Source: Alphaproteobacteria bacterium
Lineage (GTDB): Bacteria > Pseudomonadota > Alphaproteobacteria > Micropepsales > Micropepsaceae
NCBI GenBank assembly: GCA_015654635.1
Contig: JAATGP010000007.1
Span: forward strand, 81,771-121,349
Direction: 5' to 3'
DNA: 39,579 nt
Under the pieces are notes generated by a model that saw only the letters and a program-made list of their open reading frames with translations, was not told the origin of the DNA and made no database searches. Shown one piece after another: positions 1 to 8,981 of this stretch. Position numbers and translations under genes: made by a program. The stretch's first letter is position 1. Each line of letters begins with the position of its first letter.

Positions 1-392
1 CGATCCACCGAGGTGATCACCACATGGCGCAGGCCGAGCTTGGCCACTGCTTCCGCGACATGCTGCGGCTCATCGGCATCCACCGGGCCCGGCAGACCCG
101 TCTTCACATTGCAGAAGGCACAGGCGCGCGTGCAGGTATCGCCCAGAATCATCATGGTGGCGTGGCGGTTGGTCCAGCACTCGCCGATATTCGGACACCC
201 TGCTTCTTCGCACACCGTGTGCAGACCGTGCTCGCGTACGATCGTTTCGGTACCGGCATACGCAATCCCGCCGGGTGCCTTCACGCGAATCCACTCCGGC
301 TTGCGCAATACGGCGCTGTCCGGACGGTGAGCCTTTTCGGGATGCCGCAAGGCGCGGCGGTCTTTCTCGTTCTGGTCGATCACGACGGTCAT
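1..392 (-). CDS. lipA: Lipoyl synthase, N-terminal part (cut by window edge)
   Basis: LipA is a radical SAM enzyme that inserts two sulfur atoms into protein-bound octanoyl groups to make lipoate for the 2-oxoacid dehydrogenases and the glycine cleavage system. About 130 residues are visible. The auxiliary [4Fe-4S] cluster cysteines are C61, C66 and C72 ([12 protein letters not shown]). The radical SAM motif CTRACAFC gives C87, C91 and C94. The start is the ATG at 392; an in-frame TAA lies 27 bases upstream of it, so there is little room for another start. The gene runs off the left edge just after the motif VITSVD. It is divergent from the acyl-CoA synthetase gene, with a 165-bp gap that must hold both promoters. 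The family assignment is close to certain. Confidence 0.96.
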   Translation of the reverse strand, partial: MTVVIDQNEKDRRALRHPEKAHRPDSAVLRKPEWIRVKAPGGIAYAGTETIVREHGLHTVCEEAGCPNIGECWTNRHATMMILGDTCTRACAFCNVKTGLPGPVDADEPQHVAEAVAKLGLRHVVITSVD

Positions 393-557
393 ACCTTCGA
401 TATAGGCCGGACCGCCGCCTTATTCCAAGTCCGTTTTTTTGCCAACCTGCGGCGCTAAGGGCTTGGCGGCAGCCCCTACCGCTGCGCCGCGCCCTTCTAT
501 AGGTTGCACGGCAAAACCGGACCGGGAAACGCCCGGCCGTCTTAGGAGACACCCGTT

Positions 558-2153
558 GTGAGTTCCGTTGGCCTTGCCGCGTTATCGGGCAAACCCCTTG
601 CCGCCATCGATCTCTTCCTGACGCAGAAATCGCTGTTTCAGGCCCTGCTCGATGCCCGGGAGAAATTTGGCGGCAAACGCACCGCCATCCTGGACAGTGA
701 TAACCGCACTCTCAACTACGACGAAATCGTGCGGGCGGCGCTGGCACTCGGCCACGCGCTAAAGCGCGGCACCGTGCTGGGCGAGAATGTCGGTATCATG
801 CTGCCGACCAGTATCGGCTCGGTACTCTCCTTCTTTGCCGTCTCCGCTTTCGGCCGCATCCCTACGATGATGAATTTCACCAGCGGCTCGGCGGGGATGA
901 TGAGCGCGGCCAAGACCGCTATGGTCGGGCGCATCGTCACCGCCCGGCGCTTCATTGAACTGGCCAAGCTGGAAGGCCTTGCGGCGGAATTGTCGAAGGT
1001 CACGCAGCTCATCTATCTCGAAGATGTGCGCGCCAAGCTGTCGTTTATGGATAAGGCGGTTGCCGGCATCGGGCATATCCTGCCGCGGCTGGTGACCAGG
1101 AGCCAGCGCCACGCCTCCCCCGCCGTGATCCTTTTCACCTCGGGCACCGAAGGTGAACCCAAGGGCGTTGCGCTGTCCCATTCCAATCTGCTCGTCAACG
1201 TCAAACAGGTTTGCGCCCACGAAGCGCTTTACGCGCACGACATCCTCTTCAATCCCCTGCCAACCTTCCACTGCTTTGGCCTCGTGGCCGGTGTGCTGGC
1301 GCCCCTTCTCTGCGGTATCAAATCGGTGCTGCATCCGACTCCTCTGCGGCCGCATGAAATCGTCCAGAGGGTGAAAGAAACCTGTTCCTCGATCCTGCTG
1401 TCGACCGATACCTTCATGTCGCAATATGCGCGGGCGGCCGAGCCGGGCGAACTCAAATGCCTGCGCCTCGCCGTTTGCGGTGCCGAGCGGGTGCGTGAGG
1501 AAACCCGCCGTCTGCTGCACAAGAAGCATGGCATCTCGCCTATCGAAGGCTATGGCCTGACCGAGACTTCTCCCTTCGCCGCTGCTAACCAGCCCGGCGA
1601 TCTGCGCCCTGGCACAGTAGGACGGCTGATGCCCGGTATGCAGGCGCGGGTAGAGCCTGTGGAAGGCATTCCGGACGCCGGAGGCCGACTCTTCCTCAAA
1701 GGCCCCAATGTCATGCTGGGCTACATCAAACCGGACAGGCCGGGCGTTATCGAACCCGTTCCTGATGGCTGGCACGATACCGGCGATGTGGTCACCATCG
1801 CCGCGGATGGGGTTATCTCCATCAAAGGGCGCCTCAAGCGCTTCGCCAATGTTGGCGGCGAAACGGTGTCGCTGTCGCTTGCCGAAACCTGCGCCGGCGC
1901 GGTCTGGCCGGATCATCGCCATGCTGCCATCGCGCTCGGTGACGAGCGGAAAGGTGAACAGATTGTGTTGCTTACGACCAATCCGGAAGCGGGGCGCAGC
2001 CCCCTCATCGCCTGGGCCCAGGCCAATGGCATGGCCGAAATCGCCCTGCCAAGACGGATCTTTACGACCAACGATATTCCAGTCCTGGGAACCGGCAAGC
2101 CGGACTATCGCAAGGTCGATGCGATTATTCGCGCTGAGATCAAGGCCGCCTGA
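558..2153 (+). CDS. AMP-forming acyl-CoA/acyl-ACP synthetase, copy 1
   Basis: This is an ANL-superfamily adenylating enzyme of 531 residues that should activate a carboxylic acid, probably a fatty acid, with ATP and pass it to CoA or ACP. The P-loop-like A3 motif FTSGTEGEPKG is near residue 194. EGYGLTETSP (A5), WHDTGDV (A7), GRLKRFANVGGE (A8) and the C-terminal catalytic-lysine motif LGTGKPDY (A10) are all present, so it should be active. It resembles the synthetase half of Aas-type 2-acylglycerophosphoethanolamine acyltransferase/acyl-ACP synthetases but has no PlsC acyltransferase domain. The start is a GTG with AGGAGA eight bases upstream. A close paralog follows in tandem. The substrate cannot be read from the sequence. 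Confidence 0.88.
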   Translation: MSSVGLAALSGKPLAAIDLFLTQKSLFQALLDAREKFGGKRTAILDSDNRTLNYDEIVRAALALGHALKRGTVLGENVGIMLPTSIGSVLSFFAVSAFGRIPTMMNFTSGSAGMMSAAKTAMVGRIVTARRFIELAKLEGLAAELSKVTQLIYLEDVRAKLSFMDKAVAGIGHILPRLVTRSQRHASPAVILFTSGTEGEPKGVALSHSNLLVNVKQVCAHEALYAHDILFNPLPTFHCFGLVAGVLAPLLCGIKSVLHPTPLRPHEIVQRVKETCSSILLSTDTFMSQYARAAEPGELKCLRLAVCGAERVREETRRLLHKKHGISPIEGYGLTETSPFAAANQPGDLRPGTVGRLMPGMQARVEPVEGIPDAGGRLFLKGPNVMLGYIKPDRPGVIEPVPDGWHDTGDVVTIAADGVISIKGRLKRFANVGGETVSLSLAETCAGAVWPDHRHAAIALGDERKGEQIVLLTTNPEAGRSPLIAWAQANGMAEIALPRRIFTTNDIPVLGTGKPDYRKVDAIIRAEIKAA

Positions 2154-2336
2154 CGGCAGGCAGCAGGCGTGCCCAAGCGGCGCTTGCCATTACGGGGAAC
2201 TCACCATAGACAGCGCCGTTCTGAAATTGGTAGCCAGCCCGTCAGCCGGCCAGTGGACTACCGTAAACGAGCCGAACCCGCTAAGTTCTGAGAACAACAC
2301 CGAGGTGCGGAACGCGCCCATCTGGGGGACACGAGA

Positions 2337-3926
2337 TTGCCAGTAGCGACCCTCGCCGCCGCGTCCGGCGAAGACATCATCGCCTTCGATATGGTGCGGA
2401 CGAAAAAGTCCCTCTTCCAGGCCCTTGGCGATGCGCGCGCGGCCTATGGCGGCAAACGCCCCATTGTGGTCGACGGCGACGAGCGCGTGCTCACCTATGA
2501 CGATATTTTCCGCGCCGCGCTGGCGCTGGGCCACGCCCTCAAGAAAGGTACCAAAGCACGCGATGCCGTCGGCATCATGCTGCCGACCAGCGCCGCGGCG
2601 GTGATCTCGTTCTTCGCCGTGAGTGCCTTCAACCGCATTCCGGCCATGCTCAATTTCACCAGCGGTTCGGCTGGCATCATCAGTGCCCTCAGCACCGCCA
2701 AGATCAAACGCGTCGTCACGGCCAGGCGTTTCATTGAGCTGGCCAAGCTCGACAGCCTGGTGGCCGAACTCTCCAATGCGGTCGAAATCGTCTATCTCGA
2801 AGATGTCCGCGAGAAACTCGGACTGATGGACAAGCTGACGGCGGGCGTCGGCCAATATCTGCCGGGATTGGTATCCTCCAGCAGCGCGCCCGAAGAGATG
2901 GCGGTGGTGCTGTTCACCTCAGGCACCGAAGGCCAGCCCAAGGGCGTGGCCCTTAGTCATGCCAATATCCTCGCCAATGTGGAACAGGTGCGCGCCCATA
3001 TTGCGCTCTATCCCAACGATGTGATGTTCAACCCGCTGCCCACTTTCCATTGCTTCGGGCTCACAGTGGGGGCGATCATGCCGCTCTTGCTGGGGTTGAA
3101 ATCGATCTATCACCCGACGCCGTTGCAGCCGCATGAGATCGTGCGCCGCATCAAGGCCCATGGCGCCACCATTCTGCTGTCGACGGATACCTTCATGTCG
3201 CAATATGCCCGCGCGGGGGATCAAGGCGATCTCAACTCGCTGCGCATCGCGGTCTGCGGCGCTGAGCGGGTGCGCGACGAGACGCGTCAGCTCCTGCGCC
3301 GCAAATATGCGATGGAAATTCTCGAAGGCTACGGCGTCACCGAAACCTCTCCGGTGGCCGCTGCCAATCAGCCAGGCGCCATGCGCCCTGGCACGGTGGG
3401 ACGGTTGATGGCGGGTATGGAAGCCCGTCTGGAGCCGGTGGAAGGCATCCCTCACGCCGGGCGGCTGTTCCTCAAGGGCCCCAATATCATGATGGGCTAT
3501 ATCAAGCCGGATCAGCCGGGCGTCATTCAACCGCCGGAAGGCGGCTGGCACGATACCGGCGATGTCGTTGCCATCGATGATGAGGGTTTCATCTCCATCA
3601 AGGGGAGACTCAAGCGCTTTGCCAAGCTGGGCGGCGAAGCCGTGTCGCTGGCTGTGGTGGAGAATTGCGCCTCCGCGGTATGGCCCGATTTCGCGCATGC
3701 CGCCGTGGCCTTCCCCGACGGGCGCAAGGGCGAGCAAATTGTCTTGATCACCACCAATCCCGACGCGCAGCGCATCGAACTGGTCGGCTGGGCTCAGAAC
3801 CATGGCGTCTCGGAACTGGCGATTCCGCGCAGGATCGTCCATGTGAAGGACATCCCGGTGCTCGGTACCGGCAAGACCGATTACGTCAAGGTCGAGAAAA
3901 TGGCGCTCGTTACACCGGCCAAGTGA
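2337..3926 (+). CDS. AMP-forming acyl-CoA/acyl-ACP synthetase, copy 2
   Basis: This 529-residue paralog of the preceding gene aligns with it over its whole length, with the same Aas-like synthetase architecture and no acyltransferase domain. It has LFTSGTEGQPKG, EGYGVTETSP, WHDTGDV, GRLKRFAKLGGE and LGTGKTDY, so all adenylation motifs are kept. The start is a TTG with GGGGGAC just upstream (2324-2330), an uncommon start codon that may lower expression relative to copy 1. The two genes are separated by 183 bp with no clear terminator, so they may be co-transcribed. Both copies look intact, so recent tandem duplication with retained function is more likely than decay. Substrate unknown. Confidence 0.87.
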   Translation: MPVATLAAASGEDIIAFDMVRTKKSLFQALGDARAAYGGKRPIVVDGDERVLTYDDIFRAALALGHALKKGTKARDAVGIMLPTSAAAVISFFAVSAFNRIPAMLNFTSGSAGIISALSTAKIKRVVTARRFIELAKLDSLVAELSNAVEIVYLEDVREKLGLMDKLTAGVGQYLPGLVSSSSAPEEMAVVLFTSGTEGQPKGVALSHANILANVEQVRAHIALYPNDVMFNPLPTFHCFGLTVGAIMPLLLGLKSIYHPTPLQPHEIVRRIKAHGATILLSTDTFMSQYARAGDQGDLNSLRIAVCGAERVRDETRQLLRRKYAMEILEGYGVTETSPVAAANQPGAMRPGTVGRLMAGMEARLEPVEGIPHAGRLFLKGPNIMMGYIKPDQPGVIQPPEGGWHDTGDVVAIDDEGFISIKGRLKRFAKLGGEAVSLAVVENCASAVWPDFAHAAVAFPDGRKGEQIVLITTNPDAQRIELVGWAQNHGVSELAIPRRIVHVKDIPVLGTGKTDYVKVEKMALVTPAK

Positions 3927-4020
3927 CTTAGCTGCGCCGATTTTGTCCTATATGAGATGTGGCGAGGCAGGAACTGCTGACCTAATATGATGTCGTAACT
4001 CACTATTGAGAGAGTTAATT

Positions 4021-4788
4021 ATGACATTATCTCCTCCGCTTCCCTCCTTCCGGCTTGATGGAAAAAAGGCCCTCGTCACTGGCGCAGGGCGTGGCATCGG
4101 TGCCGCCGCCGCTGCGATTTTCGCGCAAGCCGGCGCCGCAGCGACGCTTTGCGCCCGTACCGCCAGCGAAGTGGAAGCCGTGGCCCAAGACATCCGCGAT
4201 GCCGGATTCACGGCTGAGGCCTTTGCATTGGACATCAAAGACATCGCCGTCATGCGCCGCGAAGTCGAGGCCCGTGGCCCATTCGATATCCTGCTCAACA
4301 ATGCCGGCACGAACCGTATCCGCTCCATCATCGACATCACCGAAGAGGATTACGATACGGTGCTCGACCTCAACCTGAAAGCCACGCTGTTCGTGGCCCA
4401 GGCCGTGGCAAAAGGACTGCTGGCAGCAAAGAAGTCCGGCACGATCATCAACCTCTCCTCGCAAATGGGCCATGTCGGTGGCGGCGGCCGCTGTCTTTAC
4501 AGCTCCTCGAAATGGGGGGTTGAAGGGCTGACTCGCTGCATGGCGATCGATCTGGCGCCGCACGGAATCCGCGTCAACACCCTCTGCCCCACCTTCATCG
4601 ACACTGCGTTGACCCGCCCTATTCTGGAGACGCCGGGTTTCCGCGATTACGTTCTCAGCCGCATCAAACTCGGCCGCCTGGGCCGCCTGGAAGAGTTGAG
4701 CGGACCCCTGCTTCTGCTGGCCTCGGACGCCTCTACGCTGATAACGGGAAGTTCGCTGGTCGTCGATGGCGGCTGGACCGCGGGCTGA
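4021..4788 (+). CDS. SDR-family NAD(P)-dependent oxidoreductase
   Basis: This is a classical short-chain dehydrogenase/reductase of 255 residues. The cofactor-binding TGAGRGIG is at about 20-27, NNAG at 93-96, the catalytic serine in NLSSQMG near 147, and Y160-x3-K164 in the YSSSK motif. The C-terminus has the usual VDGGWTAG ending. The likely fold partners are gluconate 5-dehydrogenase-like or 3-oxoacyl-ACP reductase-like SDRs, and the sequence does not decide the substrate. I chose the ATG at 4021, preceded by GAGAGAG at 4008-4014; an in-frame TTG at 4006 would add five residues but would sit on the Shine-Dalgarno sequence. It follows the synthetase pair by 94 bp and converges on the N-acetyltransferase gene with a gap of only 4 bp. 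Confidence 0.87.
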   Translation: MTLSPPLPSFRLDGKKALVTGAGRGIGAAAAAIFAQAGAAATLCARTASEVEAVAQDIRDAGFTAEAFALDIKDIAVMRREVEARGPFDILLNNAGTNRIRSIIDITEEDYDTVLDLNLKATLFVAQAVAKGLLAAKKSGTIINLSSQMGHVGGGGRCLYSSSKWGVEGLTRCMAIDLAPHGIRVNTLCPTFIDTALTRPILETPGFRDYVLSRIKLGRLGRLEELSGPLLLLASDASTLITGSSLVVDGGWTAG

Positions 4789-4792
4789 AGCT

Positions 4793-5623
4793 TCAGCCGA
4801 CGGACTGAATGTGGTCCTGTTCCGCCGCGAGCACTTCATGGCGGGCGCAGATTTGGGGCCACAGATCGGCGGCCTCGGGCAAGTAGAGGCCAAAGGCTTC
4901 CGCCAGCACGCCGGTATATTCGCTTGCCGTCTCGATCAGATAGTCAGTCTGATGTGACGGTGTGGTCTTGCGCAAAACCCGGCCACGCATCTGCCACATG
5001 CCCTCGGAGATATGACGCTGCAGAACCGCGTTCTGCACAAAGGGGGAATCCGGCGCGGTTTGCAGCCATCGGCAGCGCTCGGAAAGTCGCGCTTCGTCAG
5101 CCGGCGCCAGGTTGAAATCGAAAGAGATCGCCCCACCGTCTTTGTGATTTTGCAGGCGCCACCAACCGTCTTCTTGCCGCGTCAGGCCAAAGCCGAAACC
5201 GTGCGAGACGAAGGGGCCGGGGGCAATAGCAATGGGGTCAATCGGTCCATCGCCGAAGCCGACATCGGCCAGCACGAGCCCCTCCTCCAACTCCACTTTG
5301 AGTACGAGATGGTTGCCGACGGCTTCATCGCCACGCTCGTTGCGCAATACGGCCCCGGCACTGCGCGTCACGGTGAAGCCAAGTTCGTGCAGCACCCAGC
5401 CGAATAGCCCATTCATCTCGTAACACCAGCCGCCGCGTTTGCGGGTGACGATTTTTTCAAAGGCGGCGGCGGGATCCGGCGTCACCGTCCGGCCGAATTG
5501 CACATCCAGATTTTCATAGGGAATAGCACGCAAATGGGCTCTGTGCAGCGCTTTTAGAGTCGCAAAGTCCCGGCGCAGCGGACCATCATACGCGATGCGC
5601 TTCAAATAGGCGTCGAGGTTCAT
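4793..5623 (-). CDS. nat: Arylamine N-acetyltransferase
   Basis: This 276-residue protein is of the NAT family, which moves an acetyl group from acetyl-CoA to arylamines or hydrazines through a cysteine intermediate. The catalytic triad is visible: C67 in RGGWCYE, H105 in GNHLVL and D120 in ADVGFGDG. The N-terminal FATLKALHRAHLRAIPYENLD is the usual NAT signature and the length is normal for the family. It lies 53 bp downstream of the asparagine synthetase-like gene on the same strand, so the two may be co-transcribed. Some NAT relatives act in amide formation during secondary metabolism; the partnership with an asparagine synthetase fold hints at that but does not show it. Confidence 0.93.
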   Translation of the reverse strand: MNLDAYLKRIAYDGPLRRDFATLKALHRAHLRAIPYENLDVQFGRTVTPDPAAAFEKIVTRKRGGWCYEMNGLFGWVLHELGFTVTRSAGAVLRNERGDEAVGNHLVLKVELEEGLVLADVGFGDGPIDPIAIAPGPFVSHGFGFGLTRQEDGWWRLQNHKDGGAISFDFNLAPADEARLSERCRWLQTAPDSPFVQNAVLQRHISEGMWQMRGRVLRKTTPSHQTDYLIETASEYTGVLAEAFGLYLPEAADLWPQICARHEVLAAEQDHIQSVG

Positions 5624-5676
5624 GCGCTTGGGTCCGAAAGGAAGGCTGCATTCTTAGCACGCTCCCACGGAACGGG

Positions 5677-7251
5677 TCACGCGGTTTGGAGCGCCGCGGG
5701 CGGATGCACCGTAATCGCAGGGCGGAAGCGCAGTTGTGGAATGCGGAAAACGTCCATCTTTTGGTCAAGTAGCCGTAAGTAGTACAGCTCTTCCTTGGAG
5801 TGGATATTGAAACCCGCAAACTGTTTCAGCCCATCGATGAAGTCCAAATCGGAAATGGCGTCTTCGAAGCGCTCGTCCCAGGCAAATTCCTCGGATTTGG
5901 TTTTGAGGCCGGCGCCTTCACTGAAGAGGATTTTGCTGCGATCCCGGATGATGCGCGGCAGATCACGGGGATAAAGATCGAAAAGATCGCGCAAAGCGGC
6001 TTTTCCCACCATCCCTCCGCTCACGGACCGCACCAGATCATTGGCATCCAGTCTCCGGGCATAATTGGCCAAAGAGGGGGCGAGGAAAGGCACACGGGTC
6101 TCGATGGCATGATGCATAGAGCAGCGGTCCACGCGCTGCAGGCTGATGCGGTTCATCAAACCCAAAATCTCTTCGCGCATCGCCCGGCCGTAACCGGCAT
6201 CGATTCCGAACGCCTTTTCCAAAGGGGTATAGCCACAGAAAAGTTCATCGGCACCCTCGCCGCACAACGCGACTTTGAAGCCGTCGTTGTGAATGGCTTC
6301 GGAGAGTTTCATCGAACACACTGCGCCCCGCACCAGCGAGGGCTCGAAGGATTCGCACGCCACAACGGCTTCGCCGAGCGCATTAAAGACGTCATCACTC
6401 AGCGGGTCGAAGGGGATCAATTTCAGATTGAAGCCCGTCGTTTCGGCATAAGCCATAGCAAAAGGATAATCGGTGCTGTCTGGTCCGCCGACAAAATAGC
6501 CGGGCGCATCGTTTTGCACCTGACGGGCGTAATGCGCCACCAGCGTGGAATCGATGCCGCCCGAGAACATCACCGCAAACGGCAAATCGGTTGGCAGATG
6601 GGATGCCACGGCGTCGGCCATCAGCCGGTCCAGTGCGGTACGATCGGAAGCAACAAAGGATTGCGGCGGTGCCATAAGCAAGGACTCGAATGTCGAACAG
6701 ACATTGCGGGTCAGCAAATGGCCCGGCGGCAAAGTGAGGACATCGCCCTCCTCCACCGCGCCCAGCAGCGGGCGTATCTCCGAACAGAAGAGAAACCCAT
6801 TGCCGTTCTGAATGACATAAAGGGGCTTGATACCGAAGGGGTCGCGCGCGGCCAGGAACTGTCCAGTGGCCGGTTCGTAGGCGACGAAAGCATACATGCC
6901 GGAGATGCGCGTCAGCGCCTTGGAGCCCCAGACCCGCAAGGCATTGACCAGCACTTCGGTGTCGGATTGGGTCTTGAAGGGTACGCCCATAGCGACAAGC
7001 TCGGCGCGCAGCGCTTCGTAATTGTAGATTTCACCGTTGAAGGAAAGCCAAAGCTGCCCGTCGAAGGAGAGTTGGGGTTGAACCGCATGGTCGCGATCGA
7101 CGATGCGCAAGCGTCTTGTGCCCATGGCCGTATTCGGGGCTGGCGACTGCACTGGATCGTTAACATCGCCGCGCTGGGCGATTCCAGCCATCAGCCGGGC
7201 GACAACGCCATTCGCCTCAGGCCAATCGATAGCTACGGCAATGCCACACAT
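5677..7251 (-). CDS. asnB: Asparagine synthetase-like protein (glutamine-hydrolysing)
   Basis: An N-terminal class II glutamine amidotransferase domain begins with the nucleophile Cys2 (MCGIAVAIDW) and contains LRIVDRD, SFNGEIYNYE and SDTEVL. A C-terminal ATP-pyrophosphatase domain has the SGGIDST loop near residue 229 and GEGADELFCGY. AsnB makes asparagine from aspartate, ATP and glutamine. The ATG at 7251 is correct because Cys2 must follow the start and GGAGAG lies just upstream; an in-frame TTG at 7263 would bury the nucleophile. At 524 residues it is shorter than the common 550-650-residue forms, so a specialised amide-forming role is possible. It is divergent from padR and upstream of nat. 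Confidence 0.86.
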   Translation of the reverse strand: MCGIAVAIDWPEANGVVARLMAGIAQRGDVNDPVQSPAPNTAMGTRRLRIVDRDHAVQPQLSFDGQLWLSFNGEIYNYEALRAELVAMGVPFKTQSDTEVLVNALRVWGSKALTRISGMYAFVAYEPATGQFLAARDPFGIKPLYVIQNGNGFLFCSEIRPLLGAVEEGDVLTLPPGHLLTRNVCSTFESLLMAPPQSFVASDRTALDRLMADAVASHLPTDLPFAVMFSGGIDSTLVAHYARQVQNDAPGYFVGGPDSTDYPFAMAYAETTGFNLKLIPFDPLSDDVFNALGEAVVACESFEPSLVRGAVCSMKLSEAIHNDGFKVALCGEGADELFCGYTPLEKAFGIDAGYGRAMREEILGLMNRISLQRVDRCSMHHAIETRVPFLAPSLANYARRLDANDLVRSVSGGMVGKAALRDLFDLYPRDLPRIIRDRSKILFSEGAGLKTKSEEFAWDERFEDAISDLDFIDGLKQFAGFNIHSKEELYYLRLLDQKMDVFRIPQLRFRPAITVHPPAALQTA

Positions 7252-7407
7252 GGAACTCTCCAACCGGATGCTGGATTTACGCTAGTGTGGCTCGAATGAA
7301 GGATCGATTAACCCTGCCAAAGACTTACTGTCTTTCCCCTAGCGCCATTCCTAAATATTTGTTAACCACTACGGGTGTGGAGTCAAAAATAGTTCGAAGT
7401 CCCCACT

Positions 7408-7425
7408 AGTATGGACTTGCATACT
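7408..7425. promoter_or_regulatory. Inverted repeat, candidate PadR operator
   Basis: The sequence AGTATG, six bases, CATACT is a perfect dyad 65 bp upstream of the padR start codon. PadR-family operators are commonly short dyads of this AT-containing type, and PadR genes are often autoregulated. A possible -35 element TTGCAT (7417-7422) overlaps the right half, and TATAAG (7443-7448) could be a -10, although their spacing of 20 bases is long. The 9-base direct repeat TAAGTTCGT at 7428-7436 and 7445-7453 flanks the same region. The dyad is seen directly; its binding by PadR is inferred. Confidence 0.5.
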
Positions 7426-7489
7426 GTTAAGTTCGTGCTAGATATAAGTTCGTAATAGCCAAGAGGGCGGAAAGAACGCGGGTGTTCAA

Positions 7490-7891
7490 GTGACCGATGA
7501 AACTCAATACACGCGGAAATTCCGAAAGGAACTTATGGCCGGACTATCGTCTTTGGTCTTGCTGGCCGTGCTTGCACGCGCTGGGCGGGAAATGTACGGA
7601 TACGAAATCGCCAAAGCTGTCAAAGCGGAGGGCGAAGGCGGACTGATCTTCAAGCAAGGGGCGATCTACCCCGTGCTGCGCTCGCTGAATGTGACAGGGC
7701 TGCTGGATAGCCGGGTAGAGGCTTCGGCCTTCGGTCCGCCCCGGCGCTACTACAACATCACCGATGAAGGTCGCAAAGCCCTGGCCGAGTGGCAGTTCGC
7801 CTGGCGCGACATGCGGGAATTTGTCGACGACGCGCTGAAGGCCGGCATCACGCCAGGGGAGATGGGCAATGAATATCGTCCCGGTGCCTGA
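7490..7891 (+). CDS. PadR-family transcriptional regulator
   Basis: This is a 133-residue winged-helix protein with the PadR core: LSSLVLLAVLARAGREMYGYEI, then FKQGAIYPVLRSL (recognition helix) and PPRRYYNITDEGRKAL (wing). PadR proteins are usually repressors that respond to small molecules or to an adjacent membrane protein. The start is a GTG at 7490 with a purine-rich stretch (7461-7474) rather far upstream; the ATG at codon 16 is an alternative. Its 3' end overlaps the next gene by 23 bases, so the pair is translationally coupled. A dyad in the upstream region (7408-7425) is a candidate operator. PadR next to a HAAS-domain protein is a recurring bacterial pairing. Confidence 0.92.
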   Translation: MTDETQYTRKFRKELMAGLSSLVLLAVLARAGREMYGYEIAKAVKAEGEGGLIFKQGAIYPVLRSLNVTGLLDSRVEASAFGPPRRYYNITDEGRKALAEWQFAWRDMREFVDDALKAGITPGEMGNEYRPGA

Positions 7892-8774
7892 TTCCGTTCG
7901 CGGCTACCTTGCCGAACTGCGACGGGCCCTCAAGGGCGCGCCCAAAGGCTTGATCTCGGATGCCCTCGCCGACTGCGAAGAGCATCTCAATATGGAAATC
8001 GCTCAGAACCCCGCTTTGGACGAAGCCGAGGTGATGGCACAGGTCATCGAAACCTACGGCTCGCCACAGGAAATCGCAGAGGAGTATCGCGATATGGAAG
8101 CTGCTATTTCGACTCCCTTTCCCAAACAGCCAGAGGACACAACGGGGCATAATGGCGGCTTTTTCGGTGTCGTCTCCGATCCGCGGACTTATGGTGCCTT
8201 GCTTTATATGCTGCTTTCGCTGATCACCGGCATATTCTATTTCACGTGGGCCGTTGCTGGGCTTTCAATATCGCTGTCTACATCTATCTTGATCTTCGGA
8301 ATCTTTATCGCACTGCTCTTTATCGCTTCGATCCGCATGCTCAGCCATGTCGAAGGGCGCATCGTAGAAGGATTGCTCGGCGTACGGATGCCGCGGCGTT
8401 TGCCGCCAACTTCTCCGTCCGATGAAAAGATCTGGACGCAAATCAAGGAGGCGCTCAGCGATGTCAGAACGTGGACATCGATGGCTTATTTGCTGCTGAT
8501 GTTGCCGCTTGGCATTATCTACTTCACGCTCAGCATCGTGGGACTTGCGGTTTCTTTGGGCGTAACGGGTGGCTCGATTTATTCGCTGGTGACCAATGAA
8601 AGCCATGTGCAGATTGGCGGCATTCCTTGGCTCGATCACCTCCTCCACACCGCACCGGGCCTTATTCTCCTGGCCATTGCTGGTATTCTGCTTTTCTTCG
8701 TAGTGCTGCATTTGGCGCGGGCCGTTGGCTGGATGCACGGGAAAATCGCGGAATCTCTGCTCGTCAGACTCTGA
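7869..8774 (+). CDS. HAAS/DUF1700-type membrane protein with two sensor-like repeats
   Basis: The protein has 301 residues. The N-terminal 60 or so (YLAELRRALKGAP...DCEEHLN...EIAEEYRDME) match the HAAS/DUF1700 helical module that commonly pairs with PadR regulators. Two similar membrane blocks follow. The first, roughly residues 98-170, starts at YGALLYMLLSLITGIFYFTW and includes SHVEGRIVEGLLGVRMP. The second, roughly 195-300, starts at TSMAYLLLMLPLGIIYFTLS and ends VGWMHGKIAESLLVRL. Each block has two hydrophobic segments, giving about four transmembrane helices, as in 'putative sensor' domains. The ATG at 7869 lies inside padR and is preceded by GGGGAGATGG. It probably signals to, or is controlled by, PadR. 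The ligand is unknown. Confidence 0.8.
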   Translation: MNIVPVPDSVRGYLAELRRALKGAPKGLISDALADCEEHLNMEIAQNPALDEAEVMAQVIETYGSPQEIAEEYRDMEAAISTPFPKQPEDTTGHNGGFFGVVSDPRTYGALLYMLLSLITGIFYFTWAVAGLSISLSTSILIFGIFIALLFIASIRMLSHVEGRIVEGLLGVRMPRRLPPTSPSDEKIWTQIKEALSDVRTWTSMAYLLLMLPLGIIYFTLSIVGLAVSLGVTGGSIYSLVTNESHVQIGGIPWLDHLLHTAPGLILLAIAGILLFFVVLHLARAVGWMHGKIAESLLVRL

Positions 8775-8981
8775 TATTAAAACGATTACAGACAGCGGCA
8801 CGTGTATCCAAAAGATGCGCGTGCCCTGTGTTATTTGGGCTTCATTGTTGCAACAATCACAACAATGAAGAGACACCTTGATCGGCTGTTGTGCAGACAA
8901 TTGGCCGGGTCGAAGCAGCGCATTGTTAATGCTCGAGTAATGGTTGACGCGCGAGCATGCTGTGAGGCTATATGCGTGCGT

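Noticed and set aside
70..552. 160-residue minus-strand frame at the left edge
   Set aside because: It is an Arg-rich off-frame reading of lipA. The true frame carries both cysteine motifs and starts at 392.
5800..7299. 499-residue open frame antisense to asnB
   Set aside because: It is a shadow of the asparagine synthetase-like gene, whose Cys2 and SGGIDST motifs are intact on the minus strand.
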